Assembly (NCBI GenBank): GCA_905211505.1 | Contig: CAJMAX010000005.1 | Span: 1-44,460 of the forward strand | Source: an uncultured bacterium | GTDB taxonomy: Bacteria; Cyanobacteriota; Vampirovibrionia; Gastranaerophilales; Gastranaerophilaceae | DNA length: 44,460 nt | Direction: 5' to 3' | In this document: in pieces, positions 32,775 to 40,110 of the stretch | Layout of the letters: each line of letters begins with the position of its first letter | Numbering within the stretch: the first letter of the stretch is position 1 | Translations under genes and position numbers: made by a program | Notes under the pieces: generated by a model | What the model saw: the letters and a program-made list of their open reading frames with translations, nothing else | What the model was told of the DNA's origin: nothing | The model's database searches: none

Positions 32775-33068
32775 TCAGGCCAAGCATTTTTTTGCAATAT
32801 TTTTTGGTAACTTCGGAAAACAACTAATATCTACGGGCATTTTTGTTTGGTAAAAATCTATTAAACGGCTGATTATACAAAAATCATAAACTCCCCTCAT
32901 TGTCTCTAGTTTATCAATATCTTCGATAGATATTCCCGTTTTTTTACTAACTTCCGCTAAAGAGTATTCTTTTTTCTTACGGGTATCATAAAAAAAGTAA
33001 GAAACCAAAAAACAAATATCTTCATGAATGGCGTCTAATGTGTAAATGGGATAATCAGATTGAGTCAT
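32775..33068 (-). CDS. Small HTH protein (second gene of the HTH pair)
   Basis: 97 aa. ATG 33068 is preferred because GGAGG (33079-33075) is better spaced than for the adjacent ATG 33071. It overlaps the upstream gene by 14 bp. It contains an Xre-like helix-turn-helix (EYSLAEVSKKTGISIEDIDKLE) behind a helical N-terminal part (AIHEDICFLVSYFFYDTRKK). It probably forms a regulatory pair with its neighbour. Confidence 0.65.
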   Translation of the reverse strand: MTQSDYPIYTLDAIHEDICFLVSYFFYDTRKKKEYSLAEVSKKTGISIEDIDKLETMRGVYDFCIISRLIDFYQTKMPVDISCFPKLPKNIAKKCLA

Positions 33069-33303
33069 CATAGGCCTCCAAACGAATTGTAAGCTTTTCA
33101 TTATACAGATTCAAAAGAGAAATCAAAGTTTTCTCTTCTATTCTCTCTAAACCTGCTTCCAAACGGTCTAACTTCAAAACTGGACAATTTATTTGTTTGG
33201 CAACTTCTTCAATGCCAAGTTTATGTTCAGCCCGTGACCAATGCAATTTTTCGCCTAAATCTTGTAAGTTTCTTTCAGATATGAAGTCTAGGATATTTCT
33301 CAC
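33055..33303 (-). CDS. Small Xre-type HTH protein
   Basis: 82 aa, GTG start at 33303 with AAAGGAA upstream, 17 bp after the leader terminator. The helix-turn-helix lies at residues 15-48 (LGEKLHWSRAEHKLGIEEVAKQ then CPVLKLDRLEAGLE). It is the first gene behind leader M. Its placement after an attenuator suggests the pair responds to the same signal as the SLOG gene. Confidence 0.7.
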   Translation of the reverse strand: MRNILDFISERNLQDLGEKLHWSRAEHKLGIEEVAKQINCPVLKLDRLEAGLERIEEKTLISLLNLYNEKLTIRLEAYDDSI

Positions 33304-33319
33304 GACTAATTCCTTTCAA

Positions 33320-33555
33320 TAAAAAAGACCACCGTGAAAGGTGGTCGGGACGTCGTCAAAATCACTATCCTAGAAAATGATCCTCTGACCTTAACAAATA
33401 TCGTTGGCATGCCTCCGATATCTGTTTTGCTTATAGTCGGAGGCATCCCGACCATTGCAGTCGAGATATTGCCTTAGAAGGCTAACGGATATATCTAATC
33501 CGCTAGGATAATTTGTTCTTTGATAGTGGGGTTGACGATCCCTAATACCAAACAA
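33320..33555 (-). ncRNA. Structured leader RNA, family 2, copy M, ending in an intrinsic terminator
   Basis: Minus-strand relative of the leader at 32014. A closing helix pairs GAUAGUG (33369-33363, minus strand) with CACUAUC (33528-33522), and six more pairs CGUCAA/UUGACG extend it across a 3x3 internal loop. Hairpin AUCUCGAC/GUCGGGAU (33467-33445) and hairpin GCCUCCGA/UCGGAGGC (33444-33411) match the two hairpins of copy P in position but not in sequence. GGUCGGGA (33453-33446) can pair with UCCCGACC (33350-33343), overlapping the terminator arm GACCACC/GGUGGUC (33346-33327) that ends in a U-run. The 5' part also has a nine-pair CUAGCGGAU/AUCCGUUAG hairpin. Confidence 0.65.
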
Positions 33556-33560
33556 ATATG

Positions 33561-33589
33561 AGTCTAATATATCTTTTAACAGTTTTCAA
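33561..33589 (-). promoter_or_regulatory. Promoter of leader copy M
   Basis: Minus strand TTGAAA (33589-33584), 17 bp, TAGACT (33566-33561), placing the RNA start near 33554 at the conserved GUUUGG found in both family 2 leaders. Confidence 0.5.
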
Positions 33590-33651
33590 GAATTTATATT
33601 ATGAAAGAACATTGATGACAATTACAAAAAATAAATTTCAATAAAAAAACA

Positions 33652-33861
33652 AATATAGAGGATGAAGAAATTAAATCTTTTTCTGCAGGTAATCATAAAT
33701 TGCCACCAGTAGATGTTCAGAAAATTATAAGAGTTGTATCTTTTTGAAGCCAAGAAATATTTAATTTTGCAGAATATTCTCAAATTTATGAAGATGTAAA
33801 TGGTTATATCTCAGCACATGAGCTAGAGTACAGTTATTCTAAAAAGACCCCATCATTGTAA
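33652..33861 (+). pseudogene. Gene remnant with an in-frame stop
   Basis: A 69-codon frame reads as protein-like (IEDEEIKSFSAGNHKLPPVD, then IFNFAEYSQIYEDVNGYISAHELEYSY). It has no start codon and an internal TGA at 33745-33747. It is best read as a decayed gene fragment left by rearrangement. No family assigned. The rest of 33590-33882 shows nothing else beyond the downstream terminator. Confidence 0.45.
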
Positions 33862-33870
33862 AATAGTGGG
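33841..33870 (-). terminator. Terminator of the S66 peptidase gene
   Basis: On the minus strand CCCACTATT / AATGATGGG (eight of nine paired, one G-U) is followed by GTCTTTTT, 12 bp downstream of the stop codon. Confidence 0.6.
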
Positions 33871-33882
33871 ATTTTTGATTAA

Positions 33883-34959
33883 CTAACTTACAGCAGCTTC
33901 CAAAATAGAAACAGTTTTTAAATTTGGGTTTATTTCAGCTGTTATTCCATAAGGAAGTATGAGCTGAGGAACAGTATGTCCGAAATCCATATTAGTTACA
34001 ATAGGTAAGTCCTGTCGTTCATATTCCTTACAAACCATTAAGAAAGCCTCATCAAATTCGGCATATTGACTTTGCCAATTTGTTTTTTCTTTCTGCTCTT
34101 CAGGTAAAAACTCTCCTCCGGGACGAGCAAATAGAATACCATTGATTCTTTCAAGAATTCCCATTGCTCCCAACGTACGAAGGAAACAAGTCGTCAAATC
34201 TGGAGAAGGATTATCCTCTGAATTTTCCAAAAATAGTATTGTATCATCAAAATCAGTAACAGCTGGAAATAAAGATGTTCCATTTACGCATTCCATCAAA
34301 CTGTCAAAGCAACCACCCAGCAATTTCCCTTGAACTGTTTTGCTTCCCTGTATGTATCTCCAACCAGTGCTTTTTGTTCTGGGACGCATAATATGCTCTT
34401 TTCCCCATTCAACTTTGTCAATAATATACTCATCACTTTCTGGCAAAGTACCGATTGGTGCTGTGCTGAAAAGTGTTTTTTTTGTACTTTCAATAATAAA
34501 TTTAGGAATTCCGCCATTCTCAGCATAACCAAACATCGTACAAGGGCTATAAAAAGATTCCAAACCAGCCTTATAACACATCAAATGGTTAATTGTAGTA
34601 TCACTCATTCCCAAAAAAATCTTAGGATTATCATGAATTGTTTGAAAATGCTTATCATTCATGTGACGCAACAAACGAATGGTATCATCGCCGCCGACAT
34701 TACAGAGTATCGCTTTGATTTCAGGATTCTCAAAAGCTTCCATTAAATCGGCTAAGCGCCATTCTGGATGTTCGTAAATATCATTTTCGGAAGCTAAAGA
34801 ATGGGATGTTTCAATGACATTGACACCGAACGCTTCCTTAAATTGATGAACCCCCTGTTCATATCGTTTCCTAAAAACGGCTGCTCCTCCCCATGATAAG
34901 GAGATGGTCGCAACTGTATCTCCAATGTTTAATGCTTTGGGTTTGATAAGCCGTTTCAT
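33883..34959 (-). CDS. S66 family peptidase, MccF-like
   Basis: 358 aa, typical for the family. The Ser-Glu-His triad of S66 enzymes can be placed at S119 (FLGMSDTT), E245 (ILFLENSED) and H328 (MDFGHTVPQ), close to the S118, E243 and H311 reported for microcin C immunity protein MccF. A loop with W185 (DKVEWGKEH) and STGWRYIQG resembles the MccF loop that stacks on the nucleotide. MccF hydrolyses the carboxamide/phosphoramidate bond of peptide- and aminoacyl-nucleotides and so gives self-immunity. L,D-carboxypeptidases belong to the same family, but the Trp loop favours the MccF side. It faces the radical SAM gene upstream on the same strand, 38 bp away. Confidence 0.8.
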   Translation of the reverse strand: MKRLIKPKALNIGDTVATISLSWGGAAVFRKRYEQGVHQFKEAFGVNVIETSHSLASENDIYEHPEWRLADLMEAFENPEIKAILCNVGGDDTIRLLRHMNDKHFQTIHDNPKIFLGMSDTTINHLMCYKAGLESFYSPCTMFGYAENGGIPKFIIESTKKTLFSTAPIGTLPESDEYIIDKVEWGKEHIMRPRTKSTGWRYIQGSKTVQGKLLGGCFDSLMECVNGTSLFPAVTDFDDTILFLENSEDNPSPDLTTCFLRTLGAMGILERINGILFARPGGEFLPEEQKEKTNWQSQYAEFDEAFLMVCKEYERQDLPIVTNMDFGHTVPQLILPYGITAEINPNLKTVSILEAAVS

Positions 34960-34997
34960 AAAACACCTCTACTTAAAAATATATGTTAAGCAAAATA

Positions 34998-36533
34998 TTA
35001 GTATGCTTTTCCTTTATTTTTATTTAATACATACATAGTTTGTTTTCTTTTTCCTTTCGATTTATGATTTATAATATTTTCATAAATCTTCATAGATTTT
35101 TGACATAATTCTTTGTAGTCTTTTATTCCGCTATCAGCATATTTAACCAAGTTTGAAATAACTTGAAATTCTAAATAGTTTAGAATTTTAGCTTCTTCCG
35201 CAAAAAAGATGTTATTACTCTCTCCACGGGTATTTGCTTCGTATGTACTATATTTTTTCTCAACATTTCTTTTCCATTTTGACGCTGTATTCCAAATTTT
35301 TTGCACTTTGGCATCCTCGAATTCATAATCATAGGAAACGGTCTGAACATTTAAAGGTGACAAAGCCAATTGCTTAGTATAAGCCATATCATGGAATTTA
35401 GAAAACGGTGTGATTTTAAGATTATCAATTAAATAAACTCTTTTATTGTATAATCTTGTTTTATCAAAAAAATCTAAAGATTCTTTTAATTCCTTAACTG
35501 TAGAATAAGGATCAAACAGAATATATCCGACTTCTATGTTAAAACCATTTTGCTCCAGAATATCTAAACATTTTTTATTGTTTTCGACACTTGTTGGTTT
35601 TTTAAAACGTTTTAGCTGTTCTTTTGAACCAGACTCAATACCGACAAAGACCTGATTTAGTCCCGCCTCCATAAAAACAGAACTTAATTCGGCCCAACGA
35701 GGATTAATAACATCTGCTGCACGAGTATTAAAATAAAAATTCATATCTTGAGAAATGATACCGTTTCTTTTAGCTTCAGATATTTTTTCTGCGATACTGA
35801 TAGCCCGGTCAAAATTTCCACCAATAAAATCTTCATCCGTAAAATACGGCATTTTTACGCCAATTTTATCCAATTCTATAATTTGTTTTAAAATCTGTTC
35901 TTCGGAAACGTTTCTTCTGGTTTTATTAGGATATTTTCCCGGAATATAACAAAAAGAACAGCCACCGTACAAACAACCTCGACTCCCCTCTATGCGGAAC
36001 GTTCCTTTTTTAGATTTCAAAAAATTAATAACTTCTGGAAATCTCTCGGGCATAACGATATCATTGGCATCTACCAAAACTCTCGGATTTTTTCTTAAAG
36101 AGCCTTCCTTTATATAAGCAATATTTCGTATATCCTGAAAATCTTTTCTTTTATGTATATACTCAACAAGGTCAAGCATTGAGTATTCGCCCTCTCCCAG
36201 AGAGCAAATAAGATTGGGGTATTTCCCTAATATATCTTTATATCCAAAGGTTGATAGAGAATTTCCAATCATCATGAATTGCTTTTCAAAATTAATTTTG
36301 GGGTATATTTTATCAACAGAAGATAAAGAATTAAATGGGAGCGATAATGCCACTATATCATATTTAGATAAGTCATTATTTATATCCCCATGAATTGATT
36401 GTGAATGAAACTCAATATTAGCTTCCGCGTTATTTTTTTTCAAAAATCCAGCAATAACCTCAATTCCTAAGGGTTCATTATATTCGCCAATATCTTCAGC
36501 CGCGTCAAACATAAGTATGTTCACTTTTTTCAA
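34998..36533 (-). CDS. B12-binding-domain radical SAM protein
   Basis: 511 aa. The N-terminal 155 residues resemble a cobalamin-binding domain (VNILMFDAAEDIGEYNEPLGIEV, YDIVALSLPFNS, LICSLGEGEYSMLDLVEYI). The radical SAM core follows, with an iron-sulfur cluster motif at C187, C192 and C195 (GCLYGGCSFCY). This is CX4CX2C instead of CX3CX2C. FYFNTRAADVINP and VFVGIESGSKEQLKRF also belong to the core. B12-radical SAM enzymes methylate unreactive carbons or rearrange substrates. No substrate is evident. It is divergent from the LysRS-like gene, so both may be switched together. Confidence 0.8.
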   Translation of the reverse strand: MKKVNILMFDAAEDIGEYNEPLGIEVIAGFLKKNNAEANIEFHSQSIHGDINNDLSKYDIVALSLPFNSLSSVDKIYPKINFEKQFMMIGNSLSTFGYKDILGKYPNLICSLGEGEYSMLDLVEYIHKRKDFQDIRNIAYIKEGSLRKNPRVLVDANDIVMPERFPEVINFLKSKKGTFRIEGSRGCLYGGCSFCYIPGKYPNKTRRNVSEEQILKQIIELDKIGVKMPYFTDEDFIGGNFDRAISIAEKISEAKRNGIISQDMNFYFNTRAADVINPRWAELSSVFMEAGLNQVFVGIESGSKEQLKRFKKPTSVENNKKCLDILEQNGFNIEVGYILFDPYSTVKELKESLDFFDKTRLYNKRVYLIDNLKITPFSKFHDMAYTKQLALSPLNVQTVSYDYEFEDAKVQKIWNTASKWKRNVEKKYSTYEANTRGESNNIFFAEEAKILNYLEFQVISNLVKYADSGIKDYKELCQKSMKIYENIINHKSKGKRKQTMYVLNKNKGKAY

Positions 36534-36664
36534 ATTAGGTCTCCTTTAAGGTTTTGTTAATACTTTGATATATGTTTTTATCTATTTTGTCAAGCATTCT
36601 ATTGTATGAAAATCATACTATTATATGTGTTTTGTTGAAAAAATAGAAAAATATAGAAAGAATA

Positions 36665-36692
36665 TTGACAAAATAATAAAATACAGTAAACT
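36665..36692 (+). promoter_or_regulatory. Promoter of the LysRS-like operon
   Basis: TTGACA (36665-36670), 16 bp, TAAACT (36687-36692), 27 bp before the start codon, with AGGAG before the ATG. The divergent radical SAM gene begins 186 bp away. Confidence 0.5.
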
Positions 36693-36718
36693 GTACCCAG
36701 TTAAATTAGGAGATACTC

Positions 36719-38203
36719 ATGGAAGATAGAATATTAAATCTTCAAAAAAATGGTATAACTTCTCCTTATGCTTCACAAACCCATAGAAATGCGACAATTA
36801 AGGAAGTTGTTGATACGGCCTTTTCCGGAGAAGGTAAAGAATTTATCATAACCGGACGAATTTCATCTGTTAGAAAGCATGGAAGTTTACTATTTTATGA
36901 TATTGAAGATCAGGAAAGCAAAATTCAAGTTATTTGTAAAAAGGACTTATTAGGCGAATCTGAGTATGCAAAAGTAAAAGATTCTTTTGTTAAAAACGAT
37001 ATCATTGAGGTTCGAGGGCATGCAATGATGTCAAAATCTAACGAACCTTCTATTCTGATTCAAAGTATTAGTATGGTCGCTCCATGTTTGGAAATATTAA
37101 ATAACCCTAAAGATGTTACCAAAAGATTCTCAAATAGAACGGCGGATATAATTCAAAATAAAGATACGAAAAAAAGATTAATTTTAAGGTCTAAAATTTT
37201 ATTTCAAACGAGAGCTATTCTAGAAAAGCATGGTTTTCTAGAAACAACGACTCCGATTTTGCAAGGCAAATACGGCGGTGGTAAATCCGCTCCATTTACG
37301 TCACATTGTAACGCGTTAAAACAAGATATGTTTTTAAGAGCCACAATGGATTTATATTTAAAGCGTATTGTTGCGGGTGGAATAGAACGTGTATATGAAA
37401 TAGATAAAGCTTTTCGCAATGAGGCTATCAGCAGTATGTATAATCCTGAGTTTACTTTATTAGAAGCATACGGTGCTTATATGCAGTCATCAGAAATGAG
37501 TTCTATCATTCAGGAAGTTGTAAACAATGGACTTAAGGAAGTAAATAAGGTTTTTCCAGATATTTGGAATAATGATTTTTCTTGGAAACATGTGAATTAT
37601 AAAGATGCATGTAAAGATATCCTCGGTATAGACGTATCAAACAGTAAAGATTATCAAGGAATTATGGCACAGTGTAAACAGCGTCGATATGATGTGAGTG
37701 CGTGTGATAATTTATCAGATTTGCATAACAAAATTGCAGAAACTATTTTAGGTCATCATTTCATTGCGCCTACTATTTTAAATGGACTGCCAACAGAAAC
37801 ATCTCCATTAATGCATAGAAAAGAGGATAATCCTAATGAATTAGACAGGGAGTGGTTTTTTGTAAATGGTATCATGTTTTGTGATTTGGCCAAAGAACTT
37901 TCGGAACCGACAGAGCAAATTGAACGTTTGAAAGAACAGAAGTTAGACTTAAAACACGAATATGACAATATCGACCAACGGCACATTCAGGCTCTTCGTC
38001 TTGGTTGTCCTTTTATTAGTGGGGTTGGTTTTGGATTTGACCGCTTCCTTCAGGGAATTACGAAAACTCCTCATATTCGAGAGAATATTCCATATCCGAT
38101 TGCTTACGAGGTTTATAATATTCCTACAGAGAATAGTTCTGTTGCAAGGAATGAAAATATAAATATTTCCCAAGTAATAAACCAGAAAATAAACAATCGA
38201 TAA
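36719..38203 (+). CDS. Class II lysyl-tRNA synthetase paralogue
   Basis: 494 aa. The N-terminal OB-fold anticodon domain (about 40-110: FIITGRISSVRKHGSLLFYD) precedes a class II catalytic core with motif 2 AFRNEAISSMYNPEFTLLEAY (about 225-250) and motif 3 SGVGFGFDRFLQ (about 432-445). Many lysine-binding positions remain (the E-A-Y in motif 2), but the usual GREIGNGFAEL segment reads GIMFCDLAKEL (about 383-393), so the pocket is changed. It is probably not the housekeeping enzyme, since alphaproteobacteria typically use the class I form, and a class I enzyme follows in the cluster. It may activate lysine or a relative for biosynthesis, or be a resistant copy. Confidence 0.85.
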   Translation: MEDRILNLQKNGITSPYASQTHRNATIKEVVDTAFSGEGKEFIITGRISSVRKHGSLLFYDIEDQESKIQVICKKDLLGESEYAKVKDSFVKNDIIEVRGHAMMSKSNEPSILIQSISMVAPCLEILNNPKDVTKRFSNRTADIIQNKDTKKRLILRSKILFQTRAILEKHGFLETTTPILQGKYGGGKSAPFTSHCNALKQDMFLRATMDLYLKRIVAGGIERVYEIDKAFRNEAISSMYNPEFTLLEAYGAYMQSSEMSSIIQEVVNNGLKEVNKVFPDIWNNDFSWKHVNYKDACKDILGIDVSNSKDYQGIMAQCKQRRYDVSACDNLSDLHNKIAETILGHHFIAPTILNGLPTETSPLMHRKEDNPNELDREWFFVNGIMFCDLAKELSEPTEQIERLKEQKLDLKHEYDNIDQRHIQALRLGCPFISGVGFGFDRFLQGITKTPHIRENIPYPIAYEVYNIPTENSSVARNENINISQVINQKINNR

Positions 38204-38270
38204 TAATTGAAAATGATATAAATGTTGTTACAATAGTAACAATAATTAAGTGCAAAGGAGGATTATAACG

Positions 38271-39089
38271 GTGGAAGCCAGTATCACTGTAGAAAAAATT
38301 ATGAAGATGAATTATCCAGATTTTGTCGGATATATCAATCAATGGAATGTTCTGCCCGGAGCTTATAATACATTATCTAAGTGGGCTATGTTTTCAAGGA
38401 TGACCGAAAAATCCAAACTACTGCAAATTGCATGTACTACGGGGTTTCAGTCACGAGAATTAAGTATTCTTACGGGATGTCAGGCTTTGGGTATAGATTT
38501 GTCAAATAATGCTATTGAGATGGCCCGATATAATAAGGAACATTATGCGCCTAATGCAAATCTCAATTACATTCAGGGTGATGCTTTTAATTTTGATTCC
38601 AATGAAAAATTTACGCATGTTGCTATCGGCGCTGGAGCACAGTTCTTTCCTAATCCACAGCAGGCTATCAAAAAGTGTATAAGTTTTCTTAATGATGGGG
38701 GATTTTTGTTAGCCTCTCCATTTTACATAATAAATCCAATACCGGAAGATTTGTTAAATTTAGGTCGGAATGTTTTTGGAATAACTCCAACAACTGCCGG
38801 ATATAAAGATATTATGAACATGTATAAAGGATTGGAAATTATTTATGAGGATAGGAATTTTATATACCAAGAAACAGAAGCAGAGTTAAAAGATTATTGT
38901 GAGAGCACAATAACTAGAGCCTGTGAAATTCGTAAAATAAATGATACAAAAATTTATGATGCAATGTACAAACGTTTATATCAGGTAAAAATGGCATCTA
39001 ACCTTTTAAGGCCATATCAAAATTACTCTGTTTTAGTTTTGCGCTATAGAAAATCTGTATATCCCCATCGTTATGTGGAACTGTTCTAA
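38271..39089 (+). CDS. SAM-dependent methyltransferase-fold protein (possible aminocarboxypropyl transferase)
   Basis: 272 aa. The GTG at 38271 is set by AAAGGAGG at 38254-38261. A Rossmann SAM-binding fold is visible: motif I LLQIACTTGFQSRELSILTG (near residue 56), acidic loop ALGIDLSNNAIEMA, YIQGDAFNFD, and FTHVAIGAGAQFFPNP. Size and fold agree with MccD-type proteins that transfer a 3-amino-3-carboxypropyl group from SAM in microcin C biosynthesis, but an ordinary methyltransferase cannot be excluded. Its stop overlaps the next start (TAATG), as for coupled genes. Confidence 0.75.
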   Translation: MEASITVEKIMKMNYPDFVGYINQWNVLPGAYNTLSKWAMFSRMTEKSKLLQIACTTGFQSRELSILTGCQALGIDLSNNAIEMARYNKEHYAPNANLNYIQGDAFNFDSNEKFTHVAIGAGAQFFPNPQQAIKKCISFLNDGGFLLASPFYIINPIPEDLLNLGRNVFGITPTTAGYKDIMNMYKGLEIIYEDRNFIYQETEAELKDYCESTITRACEIRKINDTKIYDAMYKRLYQVKMASNLLRPYQNYSVLVLRYRKSVYPHRYVELF

Positions 39090-39586
39090 TGATTTTAACT
39101 GGAGATGCAATTATCAAAGCGGTAAAAAAAGGTGATATATTTTTATCACCTTTTGATGAAAAACAGGTAAATCCAAACAGTTATAACTACCGTTTAGGAA
39201 ATATTTTAAAAATTTTCACGGGATTTGATGGAGAGAAAGCTCATTTCCAAGAAATTATAATTCCAGAAAGTGGTTATTTATTACAACCTGGCATTATGTA
39301 TCTGGGCCATACTAAAGAGATTATCGGAAGTAAAAAGTATGCAATGTCATTAATTGGTCGTAGTTCTGTTGGACGTTTGGGACTATTTCTTCAAGTATCT
39401 GCTGATTTAGGACATACAACCTCTCAACACCAATGGACTTTAGAATTAGTAGCGGCAAAACCCATAATTTTATATCCTAACATGAAAATTGGACAGGTTA
39501 CTTTTTGGAATAATTGTGGAGTTTTAAAGCCGGATACTTTTACATACGCAAATTTTAATTATCCTTATGAGGCAATTGCAAAATGA
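39089..39586 (+). CDS. dcd: dCTP deaminase-like protein, catalytic copy
   Basis: 165 aa, trimeric dUTPase/dCTP-deaminase fold. The active-site pattern LIGRSSVGRLGLF gives R91, S92 and R96, and catalytic Glu is E119 in QWTLELVAA, as in E. coli Dcd. PNMKIGQVTFW is the family's C-terminal motif. It should convert dCTP (or a relative such as CTP) to the uracil form. Housekeeping Dcd is rarely found in an operon with these partners. Confidence 0.85.
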   Translation: MILTGDAIIKAVKKGDIFLSPFDEKQVNPNSYNYRLGNILKIFTGFDGEKAHFQEIIIPESGYLLQPGIMYLGHTKEIIGSKKYAMSLIGRSSVGRLGLFLQVSADLGHTTSQHQWTLELVAAKPIILYPNMKIGQVTFWNNCGVLKPDTFTYANFNYPYEAIAK

Positions 39587-40101
39587 TTTTGACAGGAGAA
39601 GAAATATCTAACCAAGTTTCTATGCAAAGAATTAAAATAAGCCCTTTTAATAGGGAACAAATTACCACTAATTCTTATGACATAAGGTTAGATGATACCC
39701 TCATTCGATACACGAGTGATGTTATTGATCCTAAAATTCAGCCAGAATATGAAGAAATAAAGATACCAGAGACAGGTTTAATATTGGAACCACAGTCTTT
39801 TCATTTAGGAGCGAGTTTTGAAAAAATTGGCAGCGATTTTTATGTTCCTATTCTACACGCTAAATCAGGAACGGCAAGGAAAGGACTTTTTGTTCATGTT
39901 ACTTCGGATTTAATTGATATCGGCTCCTATGGAAAATTGACGTTGCAACTTTATGCAACCCTGCCTGTTAAAGTTTACCCGAATATGCTGATTGGTCAGG
40001 TTACTTTTTGGAAACCAGAAGGGAATATAAAATTATATCATGGTAAATACCAAGGCAGTGAAAAACCTAGAATTTCAGAAATATATAAAGATTTTAAATA
40101 G
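39583..40101 (+). CDS. dCTP deaminase-like protein, Glu-to-Gln copy
   Basis: 172 aa, start overlapping the previous stop (ATGA). It is clearly paralogous to the preceding gene: same MILTGEEI start, PNMLIGQVTFW motif and spacing. The catalytic glutamate is replaced by Q122 in LTLQLYAT, and the first Arg of the phosphate/base site by K94 (HAKSGTAR), while S95 and R99 remain. Such a protein would bind a nucleotide but probably not deaminate it. It may form mixed trimers with the intact copy or bind a product. Confidence 0.8.
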   Translation: MILTGEEISNQVSMQRIKISPFNREQITTNSYDIRLDDTLIRYTSDVIDPKIQPEYEEIKIPETGLILEPQSFHLGASFEKIGSDFYVPILHAKSGTARKGLFVHVTSDLIDIGSYGKLTLQLYATLPVKVYPNMLIGQVTFWKPEGNIKLYHGKYQGSEKPRISEIYKDFK

Positions 40102-40110
40102 GCTTGTACA

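Noticed and set aside
33652..33861. TGA read as tryptophan in this genome
   Set aside because: TGA ends several clear genes (GajA-like, terminase small subunit), so recoding is not supported; a pseudogene is simpler.
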